A stretch of 64,000 nucleotides of DNA, from the NCBI GenBank assembly GCA_039602395.1, contig JBCNJP010000007.1:123724957-123788956 (forward strand), written 5' to 3'. Below, one piece after another: positions 9,991 to 21,177 of this stretch; position 1 is the first letter of the stretch; each line of letters opens with the position of its first letter. This stretch comes from Deinandra increscens subsp. villosa. Its lineage: Eukaryota > Streptophyta > Magnoliopsida > Asterales > Asteraceae. A program made the translations under genes and the position numbers. The notes below the pieces were generated by a model. The model searched no databases and had not been told where the DNA came from. It saw only the letters and a list, made by a program, of their open reading frames with translations.

Positions 9991-12020
9991 TAGAGGTGCA
10001 AAATTCGGTTATTAACCAAGCCTGGTTACAGTTACTAACCTAAGTGGTTACTGTTATAAAAAATACATTAAACATTTAAACATATATTATAAAACTATAA
10101 ACATACCTTTTTATTGATTTTAAAAAATAAAAAAATAAACAACACAAATACAAATTTTTATTGATTTTAAAATATAAAAAAAACTAACCAACACAAATAC
10201 AAAGTGGTTCGAGAAAAGAGAATACAAATAATATTGTTTTATTTTTACTCTAAGTCGCACTCATCTGATCGGTTAAGTGGTAGATTTATAGGATTATAGT
10301 TCCTCCTCGGTAAGTGGAAAAGCATCCCCTGTTGCAACTTCTTCCTCGTGTATTACGATTTTCACTTCGATTCACCTTCGAGATTAGAAACGTGTTGTAT
10401 ACATTTCATTACGTCTAAGTGATCCTTCAAACAATGCAAACCTCTAGCGATGTTGGAGTATGCCTTGTCCTCCAAATAGATAAAACTCCGACACTAAGAG
10501 AAAAAGCTGATTCCAAAACTACAGTAGCATCTTGGACACTTAGTAGATCATGAGTCATGACGGTTAGAACTAGAAATCAAGATTTCCAATTTTTCCACCA
10601 AGCCAAAATATCAATACTTTCAAAATCCTCCGGTTGCATTGTGGATATAAAATCGTCCGTTCGTCCCCTTATAAAATATCAATACATTCCACTTGCAAAA
10701 GTGTATCTTAACATTTGCTTAAACTCTTCTTTTATCATATTTATATCTTCAACGTTTAGACCGTCTTACACAACCAGATTAATGATATGTGTAACACATC
10801 GAGTATTAAAAAATACCGCTACAAATCGGTTGATAGATTAAGTTTAATTTTTGAATCGTATTTGTATTGTTTGATGTGCTATCAAAAGAAATTGATAGTG
10901 TTTTTTCTTGTGATTGATAAGTTTGTGTAATACTATCTAAAATAAGAAGAGTTTTCACTGTCATGTGGATATTCAAACATTTTAAAAGTTATCGTATGCT
11001 TTATCATTTGCCACGAATTGGGAATAACTCAATGTGCGACAAAGCAAAGCCGTGAGGAGCCTACCAAACATTTGTAGTAAAGTGAGATTCGGTATTTAAA
11101 TTTCCAAAACCCAATATTAACTGTTTTTAGCTTGTTTCCATCTTTTTAAACAAGCGTTTCTAAGAGTTCTACGACTTACATGTTAACGTGGTTGCAAATT
11201 TCTTGAATCAACCTTGTCAAGCGCATGTTATTGAAGTGATCAAATGATAAGCTTTCTTAAATAACAAAGTTTCCCATCATCTCTCGAATCGTCTCGGGGT
11301 CGAAATTCCATATGTCTCCACCGGTTGACATTTGAGCTTGATCGCGGGCCGGGTTCTTTTTCAACGTCTTGCAATGTAATTGTAAATGAATATTCAAATT
11401 AGAGTTGGAATCCCTTTGAGAAAGTGACCACAACTTTTGCACCAAGCCCCTTCGAGACCGTTTACCAACAAACATAAATTGAAATGTTGAAATAGCTCGT
11501 TGTTTCTATTTGTTGGTATGATCTTCACGACACTAAATTCATTCGATGAAGCATCAACACCAATAGAACTTTGACTTTGAGCACTTGAACTTGTCATTTT
11601 GAGTGAAGAGAATGTGAAACGTGAGCGGTTTGAGCGTTTTTTTTTTTTTGTGTGTTTTTTATTGTTTTTAGAGCTAGAGAAGTGGGGTAATCAAAATAAA
11701 ACCAATACTTATATATATATTAACAACTAAGGTTAAAATGGTTAAAAAAGGGTTCCAATGGCTAGAAAACGACTTCAAACTCTTCGCCAACGGCGCTGAT
11801 TAACAACTTTTTTTTTCAAGTAGTACTAATAGGTTATTATAACCGGTTTTAATAACCGCTTACTCATAACCGGTCAGTACCAAAAAACTGCTAATCTATT
11901 AGTTCTTAATAACCGATAATCAGTTAATAACCAACGGTGTGAAATGGTTAGTAACCGGTTTAACCCATAAGCAGTTAGAAAACCGGTCAGATATTTATAA
12001 CCGGTTATTTTTTCACCTCT
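9991..12020 (-). mobile_element. Decayed hAT transposon (about 2.0 kb)
   Basis: The left end reads TAGAGGTGCAAAATTCGGTT and the right end, reverse-complemented, reads AGAGGTGAAAAAATAACCGG, giving imperfect terminal inverted repeats. The flanks ACTTCTAC (9983-9990) and ACTTCCAC (12021-12028) match at 7 of 8 positions, a slightly worn hAT-size target-site duplication. The interior carries a broken hAT transposase on the minus strand. It is shorter than a typical complete hAT and carries many stops, so it is inactive. Confidence 0.8.
10250..11597 (-). pseudogene. hAT-family transposase remnant (BED finger type)
   Basis: Reading the minus strand from 11597 gives a short N-terminus, then WCKSCGHFLKG and the NIHLQLHC segment of a BED-type zinc finger. 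Next come LKKNPARDQAQMSTGGDIW and FDPETIREMM, typical of plant RICESLEEPER-like hAT transposases. Further on, with stops, it reads LSFDHFNNMRLT. Near 10500 it reads VVLESAFSLSVGVLSIWRT, matching the VASESAFSTSGRVLS block of the hAT C-terminal dimerisation domain. Several frameshifts and stops interrupt it and the middle of the catalytic part is short or missing. The family is clear; the exact ends are approximate. Confidence 0.82.
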
Positions 12021-12028
12021 ACTTCCAC

Positions 12029-13168
12029 CTAGAGGTGTACACTTTTTTCTTCTTTCAAAAACCATGGGCCTTCTATAGTTCTATTCATGAATTTAGATAT
12101 GTTTTTTAAACTAATGACCACGAATGTTTACGACTTTACGGATTGGTTTGAAACGTGAATCCATTTAAACTGGATGTTGGTTTGTTTTTATAGTTAGGTA
12201 ATTATTAACTATTTAGATGGTCAGTTTTAAATCTTATAAAACCAGGCTGGACCATAAGATTTAAACATATATAACATTTTTAAATGTTTGGGTAAAGTTA
12301 ATGTAACAAACATTTTTATCGTACAAACTTAAGAACCAATGTAAAAATCATTAAATTTCAATTGAATGAAGATTATTTAGATAATTTTTGTGCTTTTTTT
12401 TCCTTCATTCGTGTCTATACACATGATGGTAACTTAACGACCTAAAAAAACAAAAAAAACTAAACAAAAATCGTTTTTTTATATATGTCCGACTATGTTG
12501 CATATATGCAACATAGTCGGACATGCAAAAAAAAACAAAAAAAAACTTTTTTTTTAAGTAATCGGTTGGATATGAGTGGATATATGTGAAATTTAATTAA
12601 AAAAATATCAAATTACCCACACAAAAAAAACTTCATTTGATATAGTTTTTCTTTGGTTCTTACAAGTTTGTACAATGTATAATGGTTCTTACATGAACTT
12701 TACCCATGTTTTACATTATACTAGATTATTTATATTTTATATTAAGTTTAATGTGAGCTTCGTGCTTCATCACTTCTAATCGCCAGTTCGCTGGTAATTA
12801 TTTTCTTCATGACTTTCATCAACAGCATGTATGCTCTTGAAGATGGTTATGTTTTTTAAGATTTTTAGATACACAACAATCTTGGTTTTGAGGTAAAAAT
12901 AACAATAAAACTAACGATTCTTTAAAACTTTTTATTTATGTAAGTTACACAAATAGTCGTTTTGGGTCAAAAAGATCAAACTGTCCTCGTGCGTAATATA
13001 CATGACTATATTTAATAAAGAAAAATAATTGACGTTAGCTTAAAGGGTAAAATTTGAAACAAAAAATTAACATAAAGCTTGATTATTGTGCTTTTTAAAC
13101 TTAAAAGGATAAAACTTGTAATTTTATATAAATCTAAAAGACAGTTTTTTTTTATATAATTGTTAAGA
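12029..13168. other. Intergenic, AT-rich
   Basis: No gene is visible. The stretch holds long A and T runs and the 40-bp perfect palindrome listed separately at 12485-12524. Confidence 0.5.
12485..12524. repeat. Perfect 40-bp palindrome
   Basis: The sequence ATGTCCGACTATGTTGCATA is followed immediately by its exact reverse complement, with no spacer. Poly-T and poly-A runs flank it (tcgttttttt upstream, gcaaaaaaaa downstream). It has the form of a very short fold-back. Confidence 0.95.
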
Positions 13169-13706
13169 GGGTGTTTTGGATTGCTTTTTTAAACTCAAAT
13201 GTACTTTTAGTTAAAGTGTTTATTGACTTATTGTTTTTTCAAAAGTAGTTTTTTTTTAAATGTTTGTTTTAGTTTTTTTTTTATTGAACGGCAAACACTC
13301 GGTTACTCGGGGGTCTCATCATGGCAAACGATGCTACCCACGACACGTTGCGACCACAGGTCGTGCGAGTAACTAGACCCTTTATGTTGCACATCCACCC
13401 CAGATGAAACCCACCGTCCTAAGGCCCACTATGGTAAAACCTCTGACCCACCTCCATAATTTTTCATTCATCATTATTTTTTGTGTCTGGTGAGAATAAA
13501 TAAAGCTATTATGGTAATTATACCGTCACAAAACCAAAAGCACTTTAAAAATCCAGAATTTCATGACTTTTTAAAATAGTTTTTTTTATCATTTACAAAA
13601 TGTTAAAAATTAAAAGTATTCTTAAGCTACAAAAATATTTTTTTAACTTATTAACTTTTAAAATTTCTTAATAAGTGATTTTTAAACTCAATTCCAAACA
13701 CCACCC
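13169..13706. mobile_element. MITE-like inverted-repeat element, carrying a nested insertion
   Basis: The left end GGGTGTTTTGGATTGC and the right end (reverse complement GGGTGGTGTTTGGAATTG) are imperfect inverted repeats of the kind seen in MITEs with a GGG-GTTTGGRATTG terminus. The interior is T/A-rich without coding potential. A more GC-rich block at about 13275-13470 seems to be inserted in it. No clean target-site duplication was found. Confidence 0.5.
13275..13470 (-). repeat. Probable SINE/LINE 3' fragment
   Basis: On the minus strand this block ends GTTTGCCGTTCAATAAAAAA, like the CGTTCAAAAAA tails of the SINEs elsewhere in the window. It is distinctly more GC-rich than its surroundings. 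No A or B box is convincing, so the class is uncertain. Confidence 0.4.
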
Positions 13707-14126
13707 ATAATTTTTTTTAGTGCAAGTATCAAAGTTTTATCTTATTGATTATTTGATGATCATGTTCAACACAAGTTAGCTGTAGAAATGGTTTTACGTT
13801 ACACTCGAAAGCGTAAATATCTGGTGTATTCTAGCCCAATAAGTTGATTGCTCTGTATAAAAACGTGGTACGATTTCAACGTCTTGCAAGTACAAGTTGA
13901 TACGTGGTAAGGGACATTCTAAGGTAACGTGTCCTCTACAATATAATATTTATATTCATATCTTTACGATATGCACATGCAAACGACGTCGTCGGCATTG
14001 CATAATAGTCTTTCATCCTTATCCGTCTCCGTCACCACCCATGGGCCACCACAGGAATCCGCTTTTTGAGTTTTTTCAACTCCCTATCTCATCAAAATAT
14101 CTTCCATTCTCCAATCAAATACCCCC

Positions 14127-14134
14127 TATAAATA
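14127..14134 (+). promoter_or_regulatory. Putative TATA box of the small ORF
   Basis: TATAAATA lies 84 bp upstream of the ATG at 14211, a plausible spacing for a plant core promoter. It is preceded by a C/T-rich stretch and, at about 13983, an ACGT-core motif (gacgtc). Confidence 0.45.
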
Positions 14135-14210
14135 CATACACCCCATTTTTCTTTCCATTGCTCAGATCACAAAGATCAAATTAAGATACAAAACTAAGAT
14201 ACAAAACAAA

Positions 14211-14490
14211 ATGTCGATGGTGGTGAATTTATGGGTTAGAGAATTGACGAAGCTTACTGACAAGATGCAGTTGAAGACAAAGCATCAACACCTGCCTAAT
14301 TTCCTCCTCAAATCCCAAACAACTCAAGCTGAATCAGACGATCAAATTGCCAAAACACGATGATTTAGGTATCAAGCTGACGGAGTCGGGAAAATCAGGC
14401 CCGGCGCTGTTAAAATCGCCGGCGCCGACGAAGGAGGACTCGTCGGAAGAGACGGTGTTTTGGCTGGTGGATCAATTTGCACCTTCTTAG
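14211..14490 (+). pseudogene. Small stress-type protein ORF with a frameshift
   Basis: The ATG at 14211 follows a plausible TATA box. It opens 50 codons (MSMVVNLWVRELTKLTDKM..., ending QIAKTR) with stop TGA at 14361-14363. In the next frame, overlapping that stop, a second open run starts at DDLGIKLTESGKSG, contains SPAPTKEDSSEETVFWLVDQ and ends FAPS at TAG 14488-14490. The two halves read like one protein of about 93 residues broken by one base. An N-terminal NLWVRELTKL and a C-terminal ETVFWLVDQFAPS resemble small defence- or wound-induced plant proteins, but I cannot name the family safely. It could be a real short gene, a pseudogene or a sequence error. Confidence 0.45.
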
Positions 14491-14827
14491 AACAGATCAT
14501 TGTTATTACTTTTTCAGTTTCTCTACTATAACTATAAAATACAGTATGTATGTGTATATATCTTTCTTTCTTTGTGTAAATTAAACCTTTTCATCTGAAA
14601 TCTTATTTCCTTTTAAGAATCTGATCTTATTACAGCATAACTAGCATTGATCAAACCATGCAACTCCATGGTTTTGTATTATTTCATATTTTCGTGTATT
14701 TACTCTAATCTAATATTCTAATGCCATCTTATATTACATGGGTGATGGGTTAATTAATTACAAAAAAGAAAAAATGAAAAAAAAAAGAGAGAGAATATAG
14801 TGTGTGTGGTATTGTTGGGCTTATTTC

Positions 14828-17800
14828 CTATGCAGTGATCTCTGTGCTTGCTGAAGACCACTCATTGGTATTAGGAACAGATTTAGGTTTATTTTCTTCA
14901 TTTACCCACATCAATACCTCCTTCCCATACTTCAGAGCTGCATCAACACTATCCCCGTCTAACCCGGTCACCGGTGAAACGTACAGTTTCCGCCCGGTCA
15001 GCTCGTTGAACAGTTTCTTAAACTTCGAAGCAATGTACTGGAAGCCGTATTGTGCTATGGACGCATTGTTGTTACTGTTATTATTGTTGATGTTATTGTT
15101 ATTGTCGTACGTGTGGTTGGTGATGAACGGGTTGAAATCATGGAACCATTCGCATTGCGTAAGAGGTGTGGTTTTGATCTTCTTTTCTAGGAGATCAAAC
15201 TTGTTGAGTATTAGAAGGAATGCTTTGTTTTTGAATCTTGGGTGTGTCACTATGTTTTCAAACATGTTCTTGCTTTCTAACATCTTGTTCTTGAGATTTA
15301 AGCTGTGGTCGTGGAAAAACTCGCTGTATGAGGTTAGGTCAACGCAGTAGAGAACGAGGTCAACGTCTTCGAACATGGTTAGCCATTTACAGTTGTGTCC
15401 TAGGTTGCTTGAATTCACCCGAATCAATTGGTACCTGCAAACATATGCATCACATTTAAAATGATCCAAAGGGTGTGTAATGAATGCTCGGTAATATTAA
15501 GTAGGGTCTAAGAAGGATGAGATTCGAGAGGTTGCTCCGATATAAATGTACATGTTTGTATATAAAATTCATGCAAACTAATCATTAGCTAATACTAACC
15601 TTTGCAGTGGGGTATCAGTCTGCTCAGTGGCCTCCATGAAGCTAATTGGCAGTGAAGATGTAACAGAAAACTCCATTGAAGTAAGCCCATTTGAAGGTGT
15701 AATACCATCAGCATACAGAATGTCCTCATCAGATGGCTCATAAGTCTCACTTGAAATTTCAACAGCCTACACAAGATCCAGAAAGCTGATTAAAATATTT
15801 CATTCTAACTGTTATGCAGCGGGTGATAAACTGATAATGGGTTAACTTTTGTGCAAATTGGGTTGAACTAATTCGAATTATTCATAAGTAAACGGTCAAC
15901 ATTTCCACCTCTAACTGCAAAAATGCGATATGTGAGCACATACCCTTGGTAAGAAATAATCCGCAACTATTGGGAGTTCAGGAAGTTCATCTCGTCTAGC
16001 ATAAGTCGCTTGAAAGGCTTTATCCTTCCATAGTTCCTCAAGTAGTGCTGAATACTCACGAGTAGCAGCTGGAAACATGACTTCCAGATTCCCTGATTCC
16101 ACAATTTGAAGAAGCCATTCAGAGAATGAGTTTAATTTTGCAGTTAGAGAATAGATATTTGATTCGATGTTTTCAACTGAACTCCCTGCAGCTGAATTAA
16201 AAAAAGCATCAGTTTACAGTAAGTTATGGTAGAGATTAAAATCTTGAAAATCTGTATAAAAAACTACACACCATACCTGAAGTAACCGGTTGATCAATTG
16301 GTTTTCTCCTGATCTGAATTGATACAATCTTCTTCAAATCGTTTAAGACCCTCGAGCAGAATGCTGATATAAAGATACAACTTGGTCTGGATCAAGGACT
16401 TGACTTTTTGGCGCTCATCTTCTGAAAATGGAACTCTGTAACGAATCTTAGCCTGAAAAAACACATTCAACAGCTCAATAATCACAAACAGGGGTGTACG
16501 AAACTTAATGAAATAACCATTACAAAATAACAATTGCATTGGTTGGAAATTGAAATGCTTTCTTTTTTGTTCATTTCTATAGCCAATAGGGGCCAAACAC
16601 TTATAGCAACCCAATCAAAGGGTGTGTTGCTTTTGGGACGAAGGGGGAACAAGTAAAAATGTTTTTCATATTGGAATCTATATAAAATCAGGTTCACCTT
16701 TTCAAAATTTATCTAAAGTTGCATGCATATAGTTTTTCTTTTATGTTCTACCTGTTTATAGATGGCACTTATACCAGATTGATCTTGACCAACCAAAAGT
16801 ATTTTAGTTAGAGGTTTTATATCAACTTTTTTCTGCTCCATTTGACTGCCATTGTTGCCTATTTCTTCCTCAGATGTGATAAAAGATTTTGGTGGCATTG
16901 GCAAAGAAAAGAGAACACAAGCCATCTTTATTCCAGGCTGAAACCAAAAGTATCAAGACAAGCTATCCTAGTCAGCGTTTGAGGGTTAAGTTGAAAATAT
17001 GATAGCAAAGAGCTTAATTATAGATTAATGACATACCTTTTCCCATATTTTCCCTTTAACTTGGTTCTGTCCCTCTTCTTGATAGGATCCGTTGTGGCTT
17101 ACCCAATAATGGGGGCTACCTTTGTGATTGATCCGGGCAACCTGTATAGTTTGCAAGTAAGTCAAACATTGACCAATGAATCTATAATCAGTAGTCCCAA
17201 ATAAAAAGTTAAAAAGACGCCGACCTTTAACATATAGAGTTCAGCTTTAGTGATCACTCGATTGTTGAACTTTACTTTTGTGTTACCATTGCTAGCATTT
17301 TCGTTGATGGCCCCGCCAAGAGACAGTCCAGGAGTAATAATCTGGCAAGGCTTATGCCCTTCCTGCTCAAAATTTTACAGAATTCATCGTTATGCAATAT
17401 CAAACAAGTTTTCACTAACAAATATTTCTGTTATTCTTATTAACACAACATTGTTGTGCATGTTGTATGAATATTATCAGTAACAAGTCTGAAGCCTAAC
17501 CTTTCCCCACAAACCAGACAGCTTATCATACCAATAGCTTCCTGAGACAAGTATTTTTGGTGGGTGGGAACAAGTTTGTAGCTGATGCGCTTCTTCTAGA
17601 GAAAGAGGTTTGCTATTAACATTAATGAGCCAATATGGTGCTTGGTTTACTTGACATGATTTTTCAGAAAGCATTGCTTTTTTAACTTGGAAATCGGTGA
17701 GCAAATGCTTAAGAACTTTTGAACATTTCCCTAATTGCTCACGTTTTGACTCGTCAATTGGATACCCTATACAGGTAATACATTTTCTACCTTCTGGCAT

Positions 17801-18502
17801 AGACCCCATCACTCTTAACACACATTTACTACAGTATTTTGCATCACATACAATGCAAAACTCCTTCATAGTGAATCGGTTTCCCTTAAGACAACGGTGG
17901 CATAACCCTTTTTTGACATTAGGGTCAGCATGTGGTCTTTCTTGAGTCATCATTCCCGACTCACTATAACCACTTTCATCTTGAACCATAGAACTGGACT
18001 CCGGCTCAAGAAATGTCACGATCTGAGGTCTGTTATCATAATCTGAGAACACTGGGCGAATTTGATCGTCTTCATCAGCACTAAGTTCTTCAATCTCATG
18101 GCAATCATTATCCAACCCATCACCATCCGAGCTCATGGAAAATTCATGAGAATTCTCTTGACTATCTGAAAACCCTAACGAAACAGAGCTTCCCTCTTTC
18201 TCTAGTGAACCAGGTTCATGAAAACTACTCATTTTCACTTCAGATGAAAACAACTCAGACTGTCTCTTAACAATAGGATAAACAACTGGTAATGACAGAT
18301 TACCAGAATTTGCAGGTGTGGAAACAACAGAAGCGGTTGGAATGCGGCCAATATCAACGGGAACCGCCTTAGGAATATCATAGGAAACCGGAGGACCGAT
18401 GTACTCGGTGGCAAACGAATACTCCAAATTGTAATCATCATCTTCATCCTTCTTTGAATTTGAAGAAGGAAATGGTAACATACTTCTCAAAATGATACTC
18501 AT
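14828..18502 (-). CDS. XLG1: Extra-large G protein alpha subunit, XLG1-like
   Basis: XLG proteins are plant-specific Galpha relatives that work with Gbeta-gamma in immunity and development at the membrane and in the nucleus. Eight exons (minus strand): 17501-18502, 17225-17362, 17037-17141, 16752-16937, 16326 or 16277 to 16452, 15944-16191, 15600-15766, 14828-15434; about 859 residues. An in-frame TAG four codons upstream supports the start. The N-terminal half has the EYIGPPVSYDIPKAVP motif and the cysteine-rich block at residues 201-244 (CHRC to CITC). The Galpha-like half has a P-loop at 465-472, GQDQSGIS, without the canonical lysine, the FEDVD segment, and NKFD for guanine recognition. 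A run of asparagines near the C-terminus (around 15060-15110) is unusual. The exon 5 donor is problematic: the consensus site CAG|GTATGG at 16276 leaves a stop in frame, while an upstream GTATCA donor at 16325 keeps the frame. Confidence 0.9.
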
Positions 18503-19653
18503 CTTGCAAATCTAACCTAATTTTGAGAAAACGAATCAAATAACAGCTTGAATGAATTAAACTTGAGTTACTAATTCTTAACTGAAGCTTACATTGAACA
18601 CAGAGTTTATTATTTATATAATCCTCACAAGTCACAATGAAAAATCAAAGACAAAAGGCAGAAATTACATAAGAAGCTAGTCAACATTCTCATGGAATTA
18701 ACCTTCTCGGTACTAAATTAAGCAAACACTGACGTGTTAGATTGAAGACTGGAGACTTGACTTCACTAGAAACGACGAATAACTTTAAGAGGTTTGATTT
18801 ACGTCACAATCGGAGATAAAACGACCGATTCAAAAGGTTTGATTCACGTCGTCTCCATCCTACATGCAGCGACCAATTCAACGAGATTGATTTCTCCAAA
18901 ATCCAATCAATTACAACAATAGTGACCAAAACCTAGAGTGTATAATATTTGTAATCAATCAATGTGGCCTAGATTAAAATAAGCAGTAATGATGTACCAG
19001 ATCGAGAAAAGGAGAATTGACTTCATGGAAGACGAAGAACTTTGAGATGTCTCCATCAGAGATGCAATGACTATTTCAAAATGTTTGAATTTGGGCCAAA
19101 CGCGTTTAACGATGAGTAGGAACTTTGACGAAACGAAGAGGAAGTTGTTGTTCAACTGCCGCCATTAATTTCCACGGACCATTAGTTACGTCGAACAGTT
19201 GCATTACTATTCAGGTGCCTATACTATCTCAGGATTGCAAAACAGGTCCCTTAAGTTTTTATAACCATAACAACTAGATTGGAGTAACGGAGAAGAACAC
19301 TATGTGTAATTGAAGGTGTATTTGAGCAAGAATGAATATAGATGTGCAACTCTAAGTATGTATACTTATCGTTACATGGATTGTGAGTTCAGGTGTCTGC
19401 ACGTGAATGGGCACGTGACCTTCTAGAAGCAGTTACAGATGGATGGTCTTGATTAGGTGAGAAATTCAGATACTTCTTGGTGGCGAAAATTCAGGAGCCT
19501 TTAATGCTTGATTATTTCGTGGGCCCCGAATGATATGTGCGGGACCATGATGAGGTCATGGGAAGTCTTGCCGGTCAAGAAGGTCCGCGTGGGAACCAAT
19601 AGGTTAAATTCGGATCTATCAACTTTAGTTACTATTGCCTTCTGTTTTGTTTA
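18503..19653. other. XLG1 upstream region
   Basis: This is the 5' leader and promoter side of the XLG1-like gene plus intergenic DNA. Near-repeated segments with gattcacgtcg/gatttacgtca occur at about 18796-18850. I see no other gene and no clear TATA box. Confidence 0.4.
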
Positions 19654-19842
19654 GGGCATGTTTGGGATTGCTTATAAAAACTGCTTATGGCTTTTGGAGG
19701 AGGTAAAAAGACAAAAATACCCCTCCAAAAGCAGCAAAAAGCCACAATGTTATGACTTATTAGCTTTTGGAGGGGTATTTTGTGTCTTTTTACCTCCTCC
19801 AAAAGCCATAAGCAGTTTTTATAAGCAATCCCAAACATGCCC
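19654..19842. mobile_element. Hairpin MITE, PIF/Harbinger-like, TTA target site
   Basis: The 189-bp element has two arms of about 80 bp that are almost perfect reverse complements, starting GGGCATGTTTGGGATTGCTT. TTA is present on both sides (19651-19653 and 19843-19845), the 3-bp target of PIF/Harbinger-type elements. If transcribed it would fold into one long hairpin and be a good source of small RNAs. No protein is encoded. Confidence 0.9.
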
Positions 19843-19845
19843 TTA

Positions 19846-20833
19846 GTATATAATATAATAACAACATAGTGTTGATAATTTTTGACACCTCGAATATGAA
19901 AATCGACGATAAAGACGACACCGTGATGCTTAGTAATCAAAAATAAAATTTTCGTAACGAAGTTAGTGTAATTTTAACAGACGATCTATTTATTTTTAAC
20001 ATGATTAAAAAGAGATTAATTGTAGGAAAAAAAACGAAATATGAATTATTGTCGGCCTATAGAAAATAGTTGGGAATATTAAAATCGATTTCCTAATAAT
20101 AAATATAATAAGAATTAAATACTTCTTATTATATCTTGATAAGTAGTCAAGATAACTAAATACTAATGTTTTTGTTGAGAAAACAGAGAATTGATTTGAC
20201 ATAACGGTATACCATCCTCAATTATTGTTAGATTGAGAGCAAATTCTACAATTAAATTTTAAACTCAAAAAAATAAAAAAATAAAGCAACATACCATTCA
20301 AACAAGGCATCATATGAATTAATCATGTGGTTATAGACTTACAGAAGAAATTAAAGCTAAATTATACATCTTAATGATCATGAATACAAGTCTCACTTAG
20401 TTTGGCCAAAAAGATGATTATTGTACTGAAAAAGCTTAGTTATAGACTGTACTTAAACATTGGCATGATCCACCAGCAATGGTTCACTCGAAAACAAATC
20501 TCTGCAATCAAAACATAAAAAAGAATTTGAAATAAGCACACATTTTTTAGAATGATAGACTCAAACACAATCTATATATACTTTAAATCTACATCATATT
20601 ATTTACGATGAAATTTAAACCCTTATCACTTAAAATGATCTACTACTAATAAGATTTTTAATGAACACGCACAATACATACCTTTTGATAATGAGATCGA
20701 TTTCAACATAAAGAAAAAGTTAAAAATGAAACAGACCGTAACAACCATACACAACTTGTTACAAGGTCCACGGGGCCAAAGCCTTCCGGACAATACTCCA
20801 TGCCTTTTGATACTCCAATGTGTATGGAGTATT
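19846..20833. other. Intergenic, no gene seen
   Basis: This AT-rich sequence has no recognisable element or gene up to the left LTR of the next retrotransposon. Confidence 0.45.
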
Positions 20834-21177
20834 TCAAGGATTGATATCAAGAATATAATTGTAAAACTCAAATAACTCTCAAGTTTTATTAGAAAGAAAA
20901 TCACTCAAAACTCTCTATTTAGGAATACTCTCTTGTTACAAAAAACCCTACCTTGATCTCTAGTATTTATAGACTCTAAACCTAACTTGGGGACCAAGTA
21001 TCATAATTAGAGACTAATACAAAAGCATCCTAAACCAACCCTATACACATTAATAAAGTCGGTTTTAGTCCCTCTACACATTAAGAGTGACCGAATATCC
21101 CCTCCACACATTTGGATTGGACCGAGCCAATCTATCGACTTGTAGCGTGGGTCGTTTATGAATTAATTGGGCCAACA
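20834..21177 (-). repeat. 3' LTR of the TRIM-like element
   Basis: 344 bp, nearly identical to 22440-22782. Differences are few (for example TTGTTACAAA against TTGATACAAA, ATTTGG against ATTAGG), which points to a fairly recent insertion. Confidence 0.92.

Noticed and set aside
14802..15350. A 182-codon plus-strand open frame over the last XLG1 exon
   Set aside because: It is antisense to a clearly conserved XLG exon and includes a leucine run that is the complement of the Asn-rich insert.
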